Notes: generated from the sequence alone by a model not told the origin. Shown: positions 17,436 to 26,676, numbered from the stretch's first letter. The stretch: 64,000 nt of DNA from Solibacillus sp. FSL K6-1523 (GCF_038005225.1 NZ_JBBOSU010000001.1:856001-920000), one strand, 5' to 3'. Program-made: numbers and translations.

Positions 17436-18246
17436 AAAACCATTTAATCCAGTATTATTGAAGGAATTAAAATTACGCTTTCGCAATGCCAAAAGCTTTT
17501 CCAGTATTGCATTTTATTTAATCGCGTTAACATTATTCATTGTTGCCTTTTTTTACTTGATGACGGGTTATACAGCAAGCGGATTTTTCCAGCCATCGCA
17601 AAGCTTTTTATTATTTGCCTGTTTAACCGTGTTGCAAATGGGACTTATTTTATTTATTGCGCCAGCGCTAACAGCGGGTGCGATTAGTACGGAGAGAGAA
17701 AAGCAAACATTAAATATATTATTGACGACGACGCAAACTTCCGCGCAAATTATTATTGGTAAATTAATGGCGTCATTAGCATTTTTAATCGTTATTTTAC
17801 TGGCGACCTTACCGTTATACAGCATCGTATTTCTGTTTGGCGGTGTCTCTCCAAGCATGGTAGTGGCGATATTTCTGCTCTTTATTTTAACAGTTTTTGC
17901 ACTAGGGAGCGTCGGAATTATGTTTTCAACCATTACGAAAAAGACGATCGTTTCCATGATTTCTACTTACGGGGTCGCTATTTTCTTCGCATTTTTTACG
18001 TTTCTATTCTTTTTAGTCGGTCTAGTAAATGGTGTGGAAGGTGGATTAATGGCCATTTCGTATGTATGGATTAGCTTAAATCCATTTGCGGTAGCGCTTA
18101 GTGTCATTTCTCCAGACATTGCACTCGGCATTACTGAAATGACGAAAATTGAGCTGAACCCAGTATGGATTTATGTAATTGGCTATAGTGTAATTGGATT
18201 ATTGAGTTTAGCCATTGCGATTAAAAAGTTAAGAGTGTCTCATTAA
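17428..18246 (+). CDS. ABC-2 type transporter permease
   Basis: This 272-residue permease has six predicted hydrophobic spans, including about 27-47, 61-81, 105-128, 145-166, 175-200 and 240-262. The conserved ABC-2 motif EREKQTLNILLTT lies in the loop after the second span. It is translationally coupled to the ATPase through an 8-base overlap. It is the only clear permease of the operon, so a homodimer is likely unless the 768-residue protein contributes spans. A terminator shared with the convergent MFS gene follows. Confidence 0.9.
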   Translation: MNEKPFNPVLLKELKLRFRNAKSFSSIAFYLIALTLFIVAFFYLMTGYTASGFFQPSQSFLLFACLTVLQMGLILFIAPALTAGAISTEREKQTLNILLTTTQTSAQIIIGKLMASLAFLIVILLATLPLYSIVFLFGGVSPSMVVAIFLLFILTVFALGSVGIMFSTITKKTIVSMISTYGVAIFFAFFTFLFFLVGLVNGVEGGLMAISYVWISLNPFAVALSVISPDIALGITEMTKIELNPVWIYVIGYSVIGLLSLAIAIKKLRVSH

Positions 18247-18247
18247 G

Positions 18248-18289
18248 AAAAGCTGTCCCCATTGTGCATTTGCAAAGGGGACAGCTTTA
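18248..18289. terminator. Bidirectional terminator between ABC operon and MFS gene
   Basis: AAAGCTGTCCCC pairs perfectly with GGGGACAGCTTT, with A and T tracts on either side. Confidence 0.9.
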
Positions 18290-18296
18290 TTTGTTT

Positions 18297-19481
18297 TTAT
18301 GATGCTTTCATTAAATGTGGCACTTTTTTTGAAGTCCACATAAAAGCGAGTATGAAACAACCGACTAAAATAACAGAGCCTAAGTAATAAGGTGCTTCTG
18401 AATTCCAGTCGAATAAAATTCCTGCAAGCGCTGGACCAAACATATTACCTAAGCTCATATACGCATTGTTCATCCCGGCAGCAAAGCCTTGCTCCTCACC
18501 TGCCATTTTCGAAATAAGAGTATTAACAGCTGGGCGAATAAATGTTGTTGCAATCGAGAACAACGTAGCGACGAGTAGGATGACGAAGAAACCACTCACG
18601 AAAATAATGAGTAACATTGTAATTGCAGCTACTAATAAATTGACTAAAATTACTTTCATTTCTCCAAAACGTTTGAACAAAATATTAATGACAAACATTT
18701 GTAAAATAACTCCGGCAAATCCGCCAACCGTTAAAATAACCGCGATATCAGTAGGTGTGTAGTTAAACACCTTATCTAAATAAAGAGAAAGTGTCGTTTG
18801 GAAATTGGCGATACCAAAGCTAAATGTAAAGACAACGAGTAAAAATACAAAATAAGACGTTTTGAATGAACGCGTGAGTTGTTTGACGAGATTTTCACGT
18901 GGTGCCTTATTCGCGGCTGTATTTTTAATGTTTGGTAAGTAGATTGCAGATAAAATAGCAGCTGCAAACGCCACTGTACCAGCTATATAAAATGGGAAAG
19001 TTAAGTTGATATTCCCCAGTAAACCACCGACACCGGGCCCAATCATAAAGCCAAGTGACATGGAAGCACCAATCATGCCCATTCCTTTTCCACGTTCTTC
19101 AAAGGTTGTAATATCCGCCACGAATGCCATAATTGGCGGCATGATAAAGGCGGCACCCGCGCCACTTAAAAAGCGCGCTAAAAATAATACCCACACTTCG
19201 GATGCAAAACCGAATAATAGTTGCGAAAAACCATATACAACGAGCCCTGAAATAATAAAGATTTTTCGTCCGTGACGGTCTGATAAATCGCCTGCCACAG
19301 GTGAAAGTAAAAATTGTGCCAGCGCAAATCCAGCAACTAAAAAGCCAAGTACTTGACCACCTGCGCCAAAAAGGTGTAAGTAGGCAGGCATGACGGGAAT
19401 GATAATGCCGACCCCGCCCATCGTAATAAACATATTGAACATTAATAAATAGAGAACAATTTTATTTGATTTTTGTTCCAT
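18297..19481 (-). CDS. NorA/Bmr-like multidrug MFS exporter
   Basis: This 394-residue, 12-span major facilitator of the drug:H+ antiporter-1 group shows motif A (GDLSDRHGRK between spans 2 and 3), an antiporter motif C-like stretch (GFMIGPGVGGLLG in span 5) and GFAAGMNNAYMSLGN near span 10. Similarity to NorA is recognisable along its whole length, so efflux of hydrophobic cations or fluoroquinolone-like compounds is likely. Substrate range cannot be read from sequence. A long inverted repeat lies over its probable promoter. It shares a terminator with the ABC operon. Confidence 0.88.
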   Translation of the reverse strand: MEQKSNKIVLYLLMFNMFITMGGVGIIIPVMPAYLHLFGAGGQVLGFLVAGFALAQFLLSPVAGDLSDRHGRKIFIISGLVVYGFSQLLFGFASEVWVLFLARFLSGAGAAFIMPPIMAFVADITTFEERGKGMGMIGASMSLGFMIGPGVGGLLGNINLTFPFYIAGTVAFAAAILSAIYLPNIKNTAANKAPRENLVKQLTRSFKTSYFVFLLVVFTFSFGIANFQTTLSLYLDKVFNYTPTDIAVILTVGGFAGVILQMFVINILFKRFGEMKVILVNLLVAAITMLLIIFVSGFFVILLVATLFSIATTFIRPAVNTLISKMAGEEQGFAAGMNNAYMSLGNMFGPALAGILFDWNSEAPYYLGSVILVGCFILAFMWTSKKVPHLMKAS

Positions 19482-19544
19482 CTAGAGCCTACCCTTCTAT
19501 CAAAAATATTTCGATTTCTGAAATTGATTTCGATTAGTATTCAT

Positions 19545-19601
19545 ATTGTACCTGTAATCGCGACAAAAATCATCTATTCTTTGATTGTCACGATTACAAG
19601 G
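19545..19601 (-). promoter_or_regulatory. Candidate operator/promoter of the MFS exporter
   Basis: A long inverted repeat (CCTGTAATCGCGACAA at 19551-19566, complement ending at 19601 with one bulge and one mismatch) directly abuts TACAAT, which on the minus strand (19550-19545) can serve as the -10. The dyad would cover the spacer and -35 region. A repressor or MerR-type activator site is likely; the regulator is not identified. Confidence 0.5.
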
Positions 19602-19663
19602 TAAAGGGGATAAGAACGTTTAGGAATGCAACGGTAGCGGGAAGGGAGTTCCATTATATAAAA

Positions 19664-19716
19664 AGACAAAATAGCTGTCGCACAAGATTATAATAGCGAA
19701 CCTTGTAGTGACAGCT
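19664..19716 (-). terminator. Intrinsic terminator of the VanY-like gene
   Basis: On the minus strand, AGCTGTC pairs with GACAGCT and ACAAG with CTTGT, followed by a T-rich run (ATTTTGTCTTTTT). Confidence 0.75.
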
Positions 19717-19724
19717 TCTTAATG

Positions 19725-20513
19725 TTATTCAGATTCATTATTTGTAATAATAATGCCTTGTTGATTATCTCCAGACAGCTCATAGTCGCTTAAATTTTGC
19801 AAAGCTTCCTGGGCATCTTCAATAGATGGATAATAGGAAATCATAGTGCCATTGTTCGTTTTATAAAATCCATTCGTGTGCAAATAGGAAATATACTCCT
19901 CAAGTACCCATTGCTCTTTATACATAATTTCGCTATGCGGCAATCCGACATAGCGGAAATGCCAAGGTTCAAAAGCAATACCTGTTATTGCTGTTTTTCC
20001 TTCAGGATAGCGCAAAATAAACCCGTAACGCCAAGCATTTTGAGCGAGCCAAGTGCCTTCATCAGATAAGCCCATTGGACCGCTCGTTGAACCAATATCG
20101 ACGGCGAGTCCTGAATTATGTTCGCTATAGCCAGCTGGTAGCGCAACGTCTTCACCAAATTCTTTAAAGACATTTTGCTGGGTGTGGAAATCGCGGAAAC
20201 CACTATTGATTGCAAAGTTCGTAATGCCTTCTTCATGTGCTTCTTTTAACATCACATTTAAATGTTGGGCAAGACGTTTAGAAATTTCTGTAGTAGCATC
20301 CGAAATTTCAGCATATTGAATGACTTCTGTTGCCAGTTTTATATCATTTGGAATGGTTGTTTCATCCACTGCGAATTGGTTATTAATTAATCGTAAATCA
20401 CCATGCAGGATGTGTAAATTTTGCTGAGGTTGTTCATCCGTAGTAGAACGGCTCATATCAAAACCCCATAAACCAATAGCAATTATTAATAAAAGTACGA
20501 TCCATTTTCTCAT
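19725..20513 (-). CDS. VanY-like D-alanyl-D-alanine carboxypeptidase
   Basis: This 262-residue membrane-anchored M15-family peptidase has one N-terminal span (5-20) and then a catalytic domain. Zinc and catalytic motifs are SEHNSGLAVDIG (SxHxxGxAxD) and EPWHFRYVG (ExxWH). It would trim the terminal D-Ala from peptidoglycan stem peptides outside the cell. The C-terminal 60 residues (SYYPSIEDAQEALQNLSDYE) look SPOR-like. The AAAGAGG binding site precedes ATG 20513. There are no other van genes nearby, so this is probably housekeeping rather than glycopeptide resistance. Confidence 0.9.
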   Translation of the reverse strand: MRKWIVLLLIIAIGLWGFDMSRSTTDEQPQQNLHILHGDLRLINNQFAVDETTIPNDIKLATEVIQYAEISDATTEISKRLAQHLNVMLKEAHEEGITNFAINSGFRDFHTQQNVFKEFGEDVALPAGYSEHNSGLAVDIGSTSGPMGLSDEGTWLAQNAWRYGFILRYPEGKTAITGIAFEPWHFRYVGLPHSEIMYKEQWVLEEYISYLHTNGFYKTNNGTMISYYPSIEDAQEALQNLSDYELSGDNQQGIIITNNESE

Positions 20514-20684
20514 TTCATTGCCTCTTTTATCATATTCTTATTTTCGCCAAATTGAAGAATTCCACAAAAGTTTGGTCAAATTTTGGCGTTCTTATTCTTA
20601 AAATGTAAATTTCTATTTTTAGTATAACGCTAAAAACTTAATAGAAAGTGAAGCAATTTCTTAAGAATTTCTGAATGTTTCTTA

Positions 20685-20726
20685 AGAAAAAAGCAGGGGC
20701 TGCCCTAAAAAGGACAGCTCCTGCTT
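20685..20726 (-). terminator. Intrinsic terminator of the pot operon
   Basis: AAGCAGGAGCTG pairs with CAGCCCCTGCTT (one G-U) and runs into six T on the minus strand. Confidence 0.92.
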
Positions 20727-20729
20727 ACA

Positions 20730-21806
20730 TTATTTCAAGCTCATTTTAAATTCTAAGAAGTATTCGTTATATTTTCCAAGCCATTCAAGACCAAGGTTTT
20801 CGTATACTTCTAGCTTATCGCGTAGTTCATTGTCTGGATAAAAGCGTTCGTCTGTAATGACTTCTGGGTCCATAATAGCCCACGCTGCTTCGTTTGGTGT
20901 AGAATAGCCGACATAATCAGCATTTTGAGCGGCGTTTTCTGGATCTAACATAAAGTTAATAAATTTATGCGCACCTTCTACATTTTTAGATGTTTTCGGG
21001 ATGACCATATTATCAAACCATAAGTTTGAACCTTCTTCTGGAACTGCATAGTTAAGTTCTTCATTTTCCGACAACATATCAGCTGCTTGCCCAGACCAAG
21101 TTAACGCAACAGATGCTTCGTTATTAATCATTAATGGTGTAATTTCATCACCAATGATCGCTTTAATATTTGGTGATAGTGTAATTAATTTATTAGTTGC
21201 CTGACGTAAAATTGTATCGTCTTTCACATTTAATGATTCACCGATTGTATTTAAGCCCATACCAATAACTTCACGTGAACCGTCTACTAAAAAGACTTTT
21301 CGCTTTAATGATTCATCCCATAAATCATCCCATGACTCAAATGTTAAATGATCCTCGATTAAGTTTGGATTATAAACGATTCCAACTGTCCCCCAAAAAT
21401 AAGGAAGCGAAAATTCATTATTCGGATCAAACGATAAATTTAAAAAGTCTTCATTCACATTTTTCATATTTGGAATTAATGTGTGATCTAACGGAATGAG
21501 TAAATTATCTTCCTTCATAGACTCCACTGTATATTCGGATGGAACCGCAACATCATAGGCAGAGCCACCTTGTTGAATTTTTGTTAACATCGCTTCATTG
21601 GAGTCGAATGTTTCATAAATGACATTAATGCCCGTCTCTTTTTCAAACTTTTTGATTAAATCTGTATCGATATATTCGCCCCAGTTAAAAATGGTTAATG
21701 TATCCTTGCTACCTGTACTGCCTTTTGATTGCATTTGGCCAGCAGCGACAAATAACAGAACACAGACAATGATAATGGCAATCGTTGCTTGTAATAAATC
21801 TCTCAT
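20730..21806 (-). CDS. potD: Spermidine/putrescine-binding protein PotD
   Basis: This 358-residue extracytoplasmic solute-binding protein is the last gene of the operon. After an N-terminal hydrophobic segment (7-24) the mature domain begins LTIFNWGEYIDTDLI and contains YDVAVPSEYTVESM, both typical of PotD. The N-terminus has no lipobox: the Cys at 15 lies inside the hydrophobic core, so it is probably held by an uncleaved anchor or released instead of lipidated. The start overlaps the potC stop in ATGA. It delivers polyamines to the PotBC channel. Confidence 0.92.
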   Translation of the reverse strand: MRDLLQATIAIIIVCVLLFVAAGQMQSKGSTGSKDTLTIFNWGEYIDTDLIKKFEKETGINVIYETFDSNEAMLTKIQQGGSAYDVAVPSEYTVESMKEDNLLIPLDHTLIPNMKNVNEDFLNLSFDPNNEFSLPYFWGTVGIVYNPNLIEDHLTFESWDDLWDESLKRKVFLVDGSREVIGMGLNTIGESLNVKDDTILRQATNKLITLSPNIKAIIGDEITPLMINNEASVALTWSGQAADMLSENEELNYAVPEEGSNLWFDNMVIPKTSKNVEGAHKFINFMLDPENAAQNADYVGYSTPNEAAWAIMDPEVITDERFYPDNELRDKLEVYENLGLEWLGKYNEYFLEFKMSLK

Positions 21807-22603
21807 CGTTGTCCCTCCGAAGTCGCTGATTTTGCCTTTTGATTAATAAAGTAATAGCCGATGACAACGAGTACAGTAATCGCAAATACTAATCCTGAAA
21901 TGGCATTGACAGTTAACGAAATTCCCGCACGTGCCATCGAGTAAATTTCTACAGATAATGTACTAAATCCATTGCCGGTAACGAAAAATGTAACCGCAAA
22001 GTCATCGAGTGAATACGTTAAAGCCATAAAGAAACCTGCGAAAATACCAGGTGAAATATACGGTAAAATGACACGTGTTAATATGTCTCTTTTTGTTGCG
22101 CCTAAATCACGAGCCGCATCAATTAATGATGTGTTCATCTCGAGTAGCTTCGGTAAAACCATTAAAACTACAATTGGTACACTGAAAGCGACATGCGATA
22201 CAAGTACCGAAGCGAATCCTAACTTGACACCAATCATTGTGAATAAAATTAAGAAACTCGCACCAATTACAACGTCTGGTGATACGATTAACACATTGTT
22301 TAAAGAAAGAATTGTATTGCGCATTTTTTTATCTTTAATTGAAACAATGCCAATCGCACCAAGTGTTCCAATTACCGTTGCAATTAAACCAGATAACAAG
22401 GCAACAATTACGGTATTGATTAAAATAACGATAAGGCGCGAATCTTCAAATACAGCTTGGTAATGCTCAAGTGTAAATGATTCGAAGTTATTCATATTGC
22501 CACCGCTATTAAATGAGTAGAAAATTAAATAAAGAATCGGCGCATAAAGCACGGCAAAGACAAAAACTAAATACGCTTTTGAAGTAGCGGATAATTTTTT
22601 CAT
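21803..22603 (-). CDS. potC: Spermidine/putrescine permease PotC
   Basis: This 266-residue inner-membrane permease has six hydrophobic spans and the binding-protein-dependent EAA-like loop (LIDAARDLGATKRDILTRVILP) that contacts PotA. It overlaps potB by one base and potD by four. With PotB it forms the translocation pore for polyamines. Confidence 0.92.
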   Translation of the reverse strand: MKKLSATSKAYLVFVFAVLYAPILYLIFYSFNSGGNMNNFESFTLEHYQAVFEDSRLIVILINTVIVALLSGLIATVIGTLGAIGIVSIKDKKMRNTILSLNNVLIVSPDVVIGASFLILFTMIGVKLGFASVLVSHVAFSVPIVVLMVLPKLLEMNTSLIDAARDLGATKRDILTRVILPYISPGIFAGFFMALTYSLDDFAVTFFVTGNGFSTLSVEIYSMARAGISLTVNAISGLVFAITVLVVIGYYFINQKAKSATSEGQR

Positions 22604-23409
22604 TATGCGCGTCCTCCTTTAGAATTTTGTTTCGTAACAAGCATCGTTAATACCATAAATACGATTAAGAATACGGCGATCGTTGAACCCATACCCCAGT
22701 TTTGTGAAACAAGGAATTGCTGCTCAATCGCTGTACCGAGTGTGATAACTTGGTTCCCCGCAATTAATCGTGTAATCATGAATAATGATAATGCAGGGAT
22801 AAATGTGACTTGAATCCCTGCTTTTACACCATCAATTGTCAGTGGGAATACGACACGACGGAATGTTGTCCATGCAGACGCACCTAAATCACGAGCCGCA
22901 AATACTAATGATGGATTCATTTTATCTAATGAGTTAAAAATCGGAATAATCATAAACGGAATGAAAATATAAACCGATACGAAAACGAAACTAAAGTCAG
23001 TAAATAAAATTTGTTTCGGATTAAAGCCGAATACTTCAATCAATGCATTAATTGGACCATAAAGACCGAAAATACCAATGAATGCGTACGTTTTTAATAA
23101 TAGGTTAATCCAAGAAGGAATAATAATAAGCATTAACCAAAGCTTTTTATGTTTTGTTTTTGTTAATAAATAAGCGGTTGGATAAGCAAAAATTAATGTA
23201 AATACTGTAATTAAAAATGCATACCAAAAGCTACTAAGCGTCATTTTTAAATAAACAGGCGTAAAGAATTTCACATAGTTGGCTAATGTAAAATTGCCGT
23301 TTAAATCAAGTAGCGAGTAATATAAAATTAAGGCAATTGGCGCGATAACGAATAAAAGTATCCAAAATAAATAGGGGATTAAAGGGGTTTTAGCTGCTTT
23401 ACTATTCAT
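22603..23409 (-). CDS. potB: Spermidine/putrescine permease PotB
   Basis: This 268-residue permease has six spans and the EAA loop [22 protein letters not shown]. The longest frame extends 18 codons into potA, but the start giving the normal N-terminus ([16 protein letters not shown]) is ATG 23409, which overlaps the potA stop by 8 bases (ATGAATAG) with GGGGATGAAG upstream. It pairs with PotC. Confidence 0.92.
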   Translation of the reverse strand: MNSKAAKTPLIPYLFWILLFVIAPIALILYYSLLDLNGNFTLANYVKFFTPVYLKMTLSSFWYAFLITVFTLIFAYPTAYLLTKTKHKKLWLMLIIIPSWINLLLKTYAFIGIFGLYGPINALIEVFGFNPKQILFTDFSFVFVSVYIFIPFMIIPIFNSLDKMNPSLVFAARDLGASAWTTFRRVVFPLTIDGVKAGIQVTFIPALSLFMITRLIAGNQVITLGTAIEQQFLVSQNWGMGSTIAVFLIVFMVLTMLVTKQNSKGGRA

Positions 23410-24502
23410 GTTCTTCATCCCCATAAGCTTCAAGACGCTTGTCGAAATCTTCCTCTGTTTCATTTAAACGCATGACATGAATCGCTTCTGGATCAAAGTC
23501 CAAACCGATTTCTGCACCAACTTCTGCCTTTTTCAAAGAATGTACGAGCCATTCATTGCCATCTTTATCGTAAGTTGAAAGCTCATAATGTACTCCGCGG
23601 AATAATTGTGTGTCAACTGTGACGATTAGTTTGCCTTTTTCAGGTTTTGTAATTTCTAAATCTTCTGGTCGGATGACAATATCAATTTTCTCGTTTGGTT
23701 TCATACCGCCATCTACACATTCAAATACCTTGCCTGCAAACTTTACTTTATAGTCTTCAATCATCGTACCAACTACAATATTTGATTCTCCGATGAAATC
23801 AGCCACAAAGCGGTTAATCGGCTCATCATAAATATCTACAGGTGTACCCGATTGTTTAATTTCTCCATGTGATAAAACGAAAATTTCATCACTCATCGCA
23901 AGCGCCTCTTCTTGATCGTGTGTAACGAATACGAAAGTTTTGCCAAGACGCTGTTGCAGTTCACGTAGTTCATATTGCATTTCTGTACGTAGCTTTAAAT
24001 CTAAAGCTGATAATGGTTCATCTAATAAAATCACTTCAGGATCATTGACAATCGCGCGGGCAATCGCTACACGTTGACGTTGACCACCAGACATTTCAGG
24101 AATTTCTCGGTTGCCATAACCAGCTAAGTTGACGAATTTTAACGCCTCTTGCACACGTTCACGAACTTCTGCTTCTTTTACTTTTTTAATACGTAAACCA
24201 AATGCCACATTTTCGAAAACGTTTAAATGGGGAAATAGTGCATAGTCCTGGAATACGGTATTTACTTGACGTTCATTTGCAGGGACATCATTAATACGTT
24301 TCCCATTAAAATAAACATCGCCAGTTGAGGCCTCTGTAAAGCCAGCAATAATACGTAAAATGGTTGTTTTACCACAGCCAGATGGACCGAGCAATGTATA
24401 GAATTTACCTCGCTCTAATTCAAAGTTAATATTTTTTAATACGACTGTGCCATCGTCGAATGATTTTGTGACATTTTCAAAGCGAATGATCGCGTTATCC
24501 AT
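23402..24502 (-). CDS. potA: Spermidine/putrescine transporter ATPase PotA
   Basis: This 366-residue ABC ATPase has Walker A (GPSGCGKTT near 38), the signature [14 protein letters not shown] near 134, Walker B ([12 protein letters not shown] near 155), the switch His (VTHDQEEAL) and a C-terminal TOBE-like region (about 275-350) that commonly senses substrate. It is the first transporter gene, 17 bases after the regulator gene. Confidence 0.94.
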   Translation of the reverse strand: MDNAIIRFENVTKSFDDGTVVLKNINFELERGKFYTLLGPSGCGKTTILRIIAGFTEASTGDVYFNGKRINDVPANERQVNTVFQDYALFPHLNVFENVAFGLRIKKVKEAEVRERVQEALKFVNLAGYGNREIPEMSGGQRQRVAIARAIVNDPEVILLDEPLSALDLKLRTEMQYELRELQQRLGKTFVFVTHDQEEALAMSDEIFVLSHGEIKQSGTPVDIYDEPINRFVADFIGESNIVVGTMIEDYKVKFAGKVFECVDGGMKPNEKIDIVIRPEDLEITKPEKGKLIVTVDTQLFRGVHYELSTYDKDGNEWLVHSLKKAEVGAEIGLDFDPEAIHVMRLNETEEDFDKRLEAYGDEEHE

Positions 24503-24519
24503 TTCATGTGCCTCCTAAA

Positions 24520-25062
24520 TTATAAATAAGATTGAGTTGCAACTAATAGCAGCTTTGTCATACCATTATGTGCATTAAAAATTTGATGATTGGAGGAGGC
24601 TTCATAGTAGACAGCATTTCCTTCACTTGCAATATATTCAGCATTGCCAATGACAACGCGAATACGACCGTTTAAAACATATATAAAAGTTTCTGCTAAA
24701 GATGGTTCGAATGTTTTAAATTCTGCATCCTTTTGTAGTGTAATGAAGACCGGCTCCATTTCTTTTTCATTGGAAGTTGGAATTAGCCATTCGATTTCAT
24801 ATTTTTTGTCGTGGTCTATAAAGCTTGTTTGATCATCTTTTGTAAAAACAATTTTTTCATTTTCTTGCTCATCATCAAAAAAGTCTCGTGGCGTACAACC
24901 GAGAACTTCTAATAAATTGAATAAAGTTTCAATTGATGGGGAGTTTAAATCGCGTTCTAATTGTGATATATAGCCTTTTGTTAAGTCGGTGCGCTCTCCA
25001 AGTTCCTCTTGGGTCAATCCTTTTGTTAATCGGAGCGCCTTGATTTTCGTTCCAATTTGCAT
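24520..25062 (-). CDS. XRE-cupin regulator of the pot operon
   Basis: This 180-residue regulator has an N-terminal XRE helix-turn-helix (about 5-60, TQEELGERTDLTKGYISQLE) and a C-terminal cupin barrel (about 108-178). The PuuR-like combination often senses polyamines or related amines. It leads the operon, with potABCD immediately downstream, and a cluster of AAGTTTAC-type half-sites lies at its own transcription start, so it probably represses itself and the transporter. The ligand is inferred from context. Confidence 0.9.
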   Translation of the reverse strand: MQIGTKIKALRLTKGLTQEELGERTDLTKGYISQLERDLNSPSIETLFNLLEVLGCTPRDFFDDEQENEKIVFTKDDQTSFIDHDKKYEIEWLIPTSNEKEMEPVFITLQKDAEFKTFEPSLAETFIYVLNGRIRVVIGNAEYIASEGNAVYYEASSNHQIFNAHNGMTKLLLVATQSYL

Positions 25063-25081
25063 ACGGTCAAGCTCCTCTGCT

Positions 25082-25181
25082 AGTTTACTTATGTTAAACT
25101 TTGAGTATAGAAGTTTACTTTAACAAAACTTTAAGTTTACGAAAACAATTATAATTATACATAAAGTTAGAAGATTTTCAA
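25082..25181 (-). promoter_or_regulatory. pot operon promoter and operator cluster
   Basis: On the minus strand, TTGAAA (25181-25176) and TATAAT (25159-25154) are 16 bases apart, a strong SigA promoter. Just downstream, 25138-25082 holds several AAGTTTAC or GTAAACTT half-sites, including the perfect palindrome AAACTTTAAGTTT (25126-25138). This fits an autoregulatory operator covering the transcription start. From 25196 to 25424 I see no gene. Confidence 0.7.
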
Positions 25182-25424
25182 GGGGGATTTTAAAGAAAAG
25201 CTAAACAAAATTTCGCCTTGAAATGGAAACTATAAAACCATGCTCAAACGAGGATTATTCGGTAAAAAACGTTTACAATTAGCTTCGTATTGATTGTGAT
25301 ATTCAACTAAAAATGAGCGTTAACAGGAAGGGAATTGAAAGAATTTTTGGAAATGCTTTAAGTGAATTGTCGTTTGAAGTGACGAAAGGAAAATTGAGAC
25401 ATATTCTATTGTAAGGAGGGAGTT

Positions 25425-25856
25425 ATGAAATTACGTAATCCAATGCCTCCACTTGAAGGTGAAGAGGTAATATTAAATGGGCACAAGTTCAATCGGCAAA
25501 ATAAAGGGAGTCTAGTCCTCGTTTATTTTTGGTCGATTAGTTGTAATCAGTGTGAACAGTCATTCGCGAAACTGAGTGAACTTAAAAAAATATTTGGAAA
25601 CAAGCTCAATATTGTAACGGTTCATATGCCAAGAAGTAAAGAAGATAAAATAATTGATTTGGTAAAAGAGAAGGTGGAAAGACTTCATATACCATTCCCG
25701 ATATTTGTAGATAGTCATTTGAAAATATCGGATACATTTCAAAATCGAATGGTGCCTGCCTTTTATTTATTTGACCAAAATGGATTATTGCGCTTTTTTA
25801 CAGCAAGTGTCATTTCAACAAAGCAATTAGAATTGAAAATTAGTCGAATTCTTTAG
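25425..25856 (+). CDS. ykuV: Thioredoxin-like thiol-disulfide protein YkuV
   Basis: This 143-residue thioredoxin-fold protein resembles B. subtilis YkuV from its first residues (MKLRNPMPPLEGE). The redox motif is FWSISCNQCEQ (CNQC), followed by VHMPRSKEDK and the cis-Pro segment VPAFYLF. There is no signal peptide, so it acts in the cytoplasm as a thiol-disulfide exchange protein. AAGGAGGG precedes ATG 25425. It is transcribed divergently from the pot operon. Confidence 0.92.
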   Translation: MKLRNPMPPLEGEEVILNGHKFNRQNKGSLVLVYFWSISCNQCEQSFAKLSELKKIFGNKLNIVTVHMPRSKEDKIIDLVKEKVERLHIPFPIFVDSHLKISDTFQNRMVPAFYLFDQNGLLRFFTASVISTKQLELKISRIL

Positions 25857-25953
25857 AACTTTTTAAGCTCATTATTTTTACAGAAGTTTTATTAGCGAAA
25901 AAGCAATTTATGCGATAAAATATGGGCAACTGATTTTGCACGGAGGAGAAAGA

Positions 25954-26610
25954 ATGAAAAAAGAATTTGTTGTTATCGGCTTAGGTCGATTCGGAGGAAG
26001 TATTGTAAGAGAACTTGTCAAACAAGGTGCAAATGTAATGGCAATTGATACGGATAGTGAACGGATAGATGAATTTGCGCAAATTGCGACGCAGGCAGTT
26101 GTGGCGGATACGACGGAAGAGTCGGTCATTAAGTCTTTAGGCATTTGGAATTTTGAACACGTCATTGTAGCGATTGGGGAAAATATTCAAGCGAGTATAT
26201 TGACGACTTTAATCTTAAAAGAACTAGGTGTTCCGCAAATTACGGTAAAAGCACAAAATGATTATCATGAAAAAGTGTTACGAAAAATTGGCGCGGATTA
26301 TGTTGTACATCCAGAGCGTGATATGGGCATTCGTATCGCAAATAATATGATGTCAAATAGTGTATTAGATTATTTAGAGCTTTCGGGTGAGCACTCGATT
26401 GTGGAAATTAAGGCGAGTGAAAAAATTGCAGGCCATTCTTTAATTGAATTAGATATTCGTGCAAAGTATGGTGTCAATATTGTAGGTATTACACGTGGTG
26501 ATGAGATTATGGTTTCACCTGCTGCAACGGATCGAATCGAGGTAGGGGATATATTGTTAGTTATTGGGGCGGATGTAGATATTGATCGCTTCGTTCAGAA
26601 AGTAATTTAA
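25954..26610 (+). CDS. ktrC: K+ uptake gating subunit KtrC (RCK)
   Basis: This 218-residue cytoplasmic RCK protein has an N-terminal Rossmann domain (GLGRFGGSIVRELVKQG at 8-24, binds ATP/ADP or NAD) and a C-terminal TrkA_C domain (about 135-218) that binds c-di-AMP in related proteins. Position next to rnjA matches B. subtilis KtrC (YkqB), partner of the KtrD channel, which is not in this window. The start moves from TTG 25936 to ATG 25954, behind GGAGGAG. It is a likely c-di-AMP target, as is CbpB. Confidence 0.92.
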   Translation: MKKEFVVIGLGRFGGSIVRELVKQGANVMAIDTDSERIDEFAQIATQAVVADTTEESVIKSLGIWNFEHVIVAIGENIQASILTTLILKELGVPQITVKAQNDYHEKVLRKIGADYVVHPERDMGIRIANNMMSNSVLDYLELSGEHSIVEIKASEKIAGHSLIELDIRAKYGVNIVGITRGDEIMVSPAATDRIEVGDILLVIGADVDIDRFVQKVI

Positions 26611-26616
26611 CATGAT

Positions 26617-26664
26617 AAAAGACATCAACTTGTTCTAAGGAGGGACGGTGTTGATGTCTTTTTT
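26617..26664 (+). terminator. Intrinsic terminator after ktrC
   Basis: AAAGACATCAAC pairs with GTTGATGTCTTT, followed by more T. Confidence 0.9.
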
Positions 26665-26676
26665 GTTTTGCAAATC

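Noticed and set aside
19725-20513. Glycopeptide resistance locus
   Set aside because: The VanY-like peptidase is alone, with no vanHAX or vanRS genes, so a housekeeping carboxypeptidase is more likely.
25260-25280. Possible CcpA cre site (AAAAAACGTTTACA) upstream of ykuV
   Set aside because: It lacks the leading TG of the consensus, and short AT-rich matches are expected by chance.
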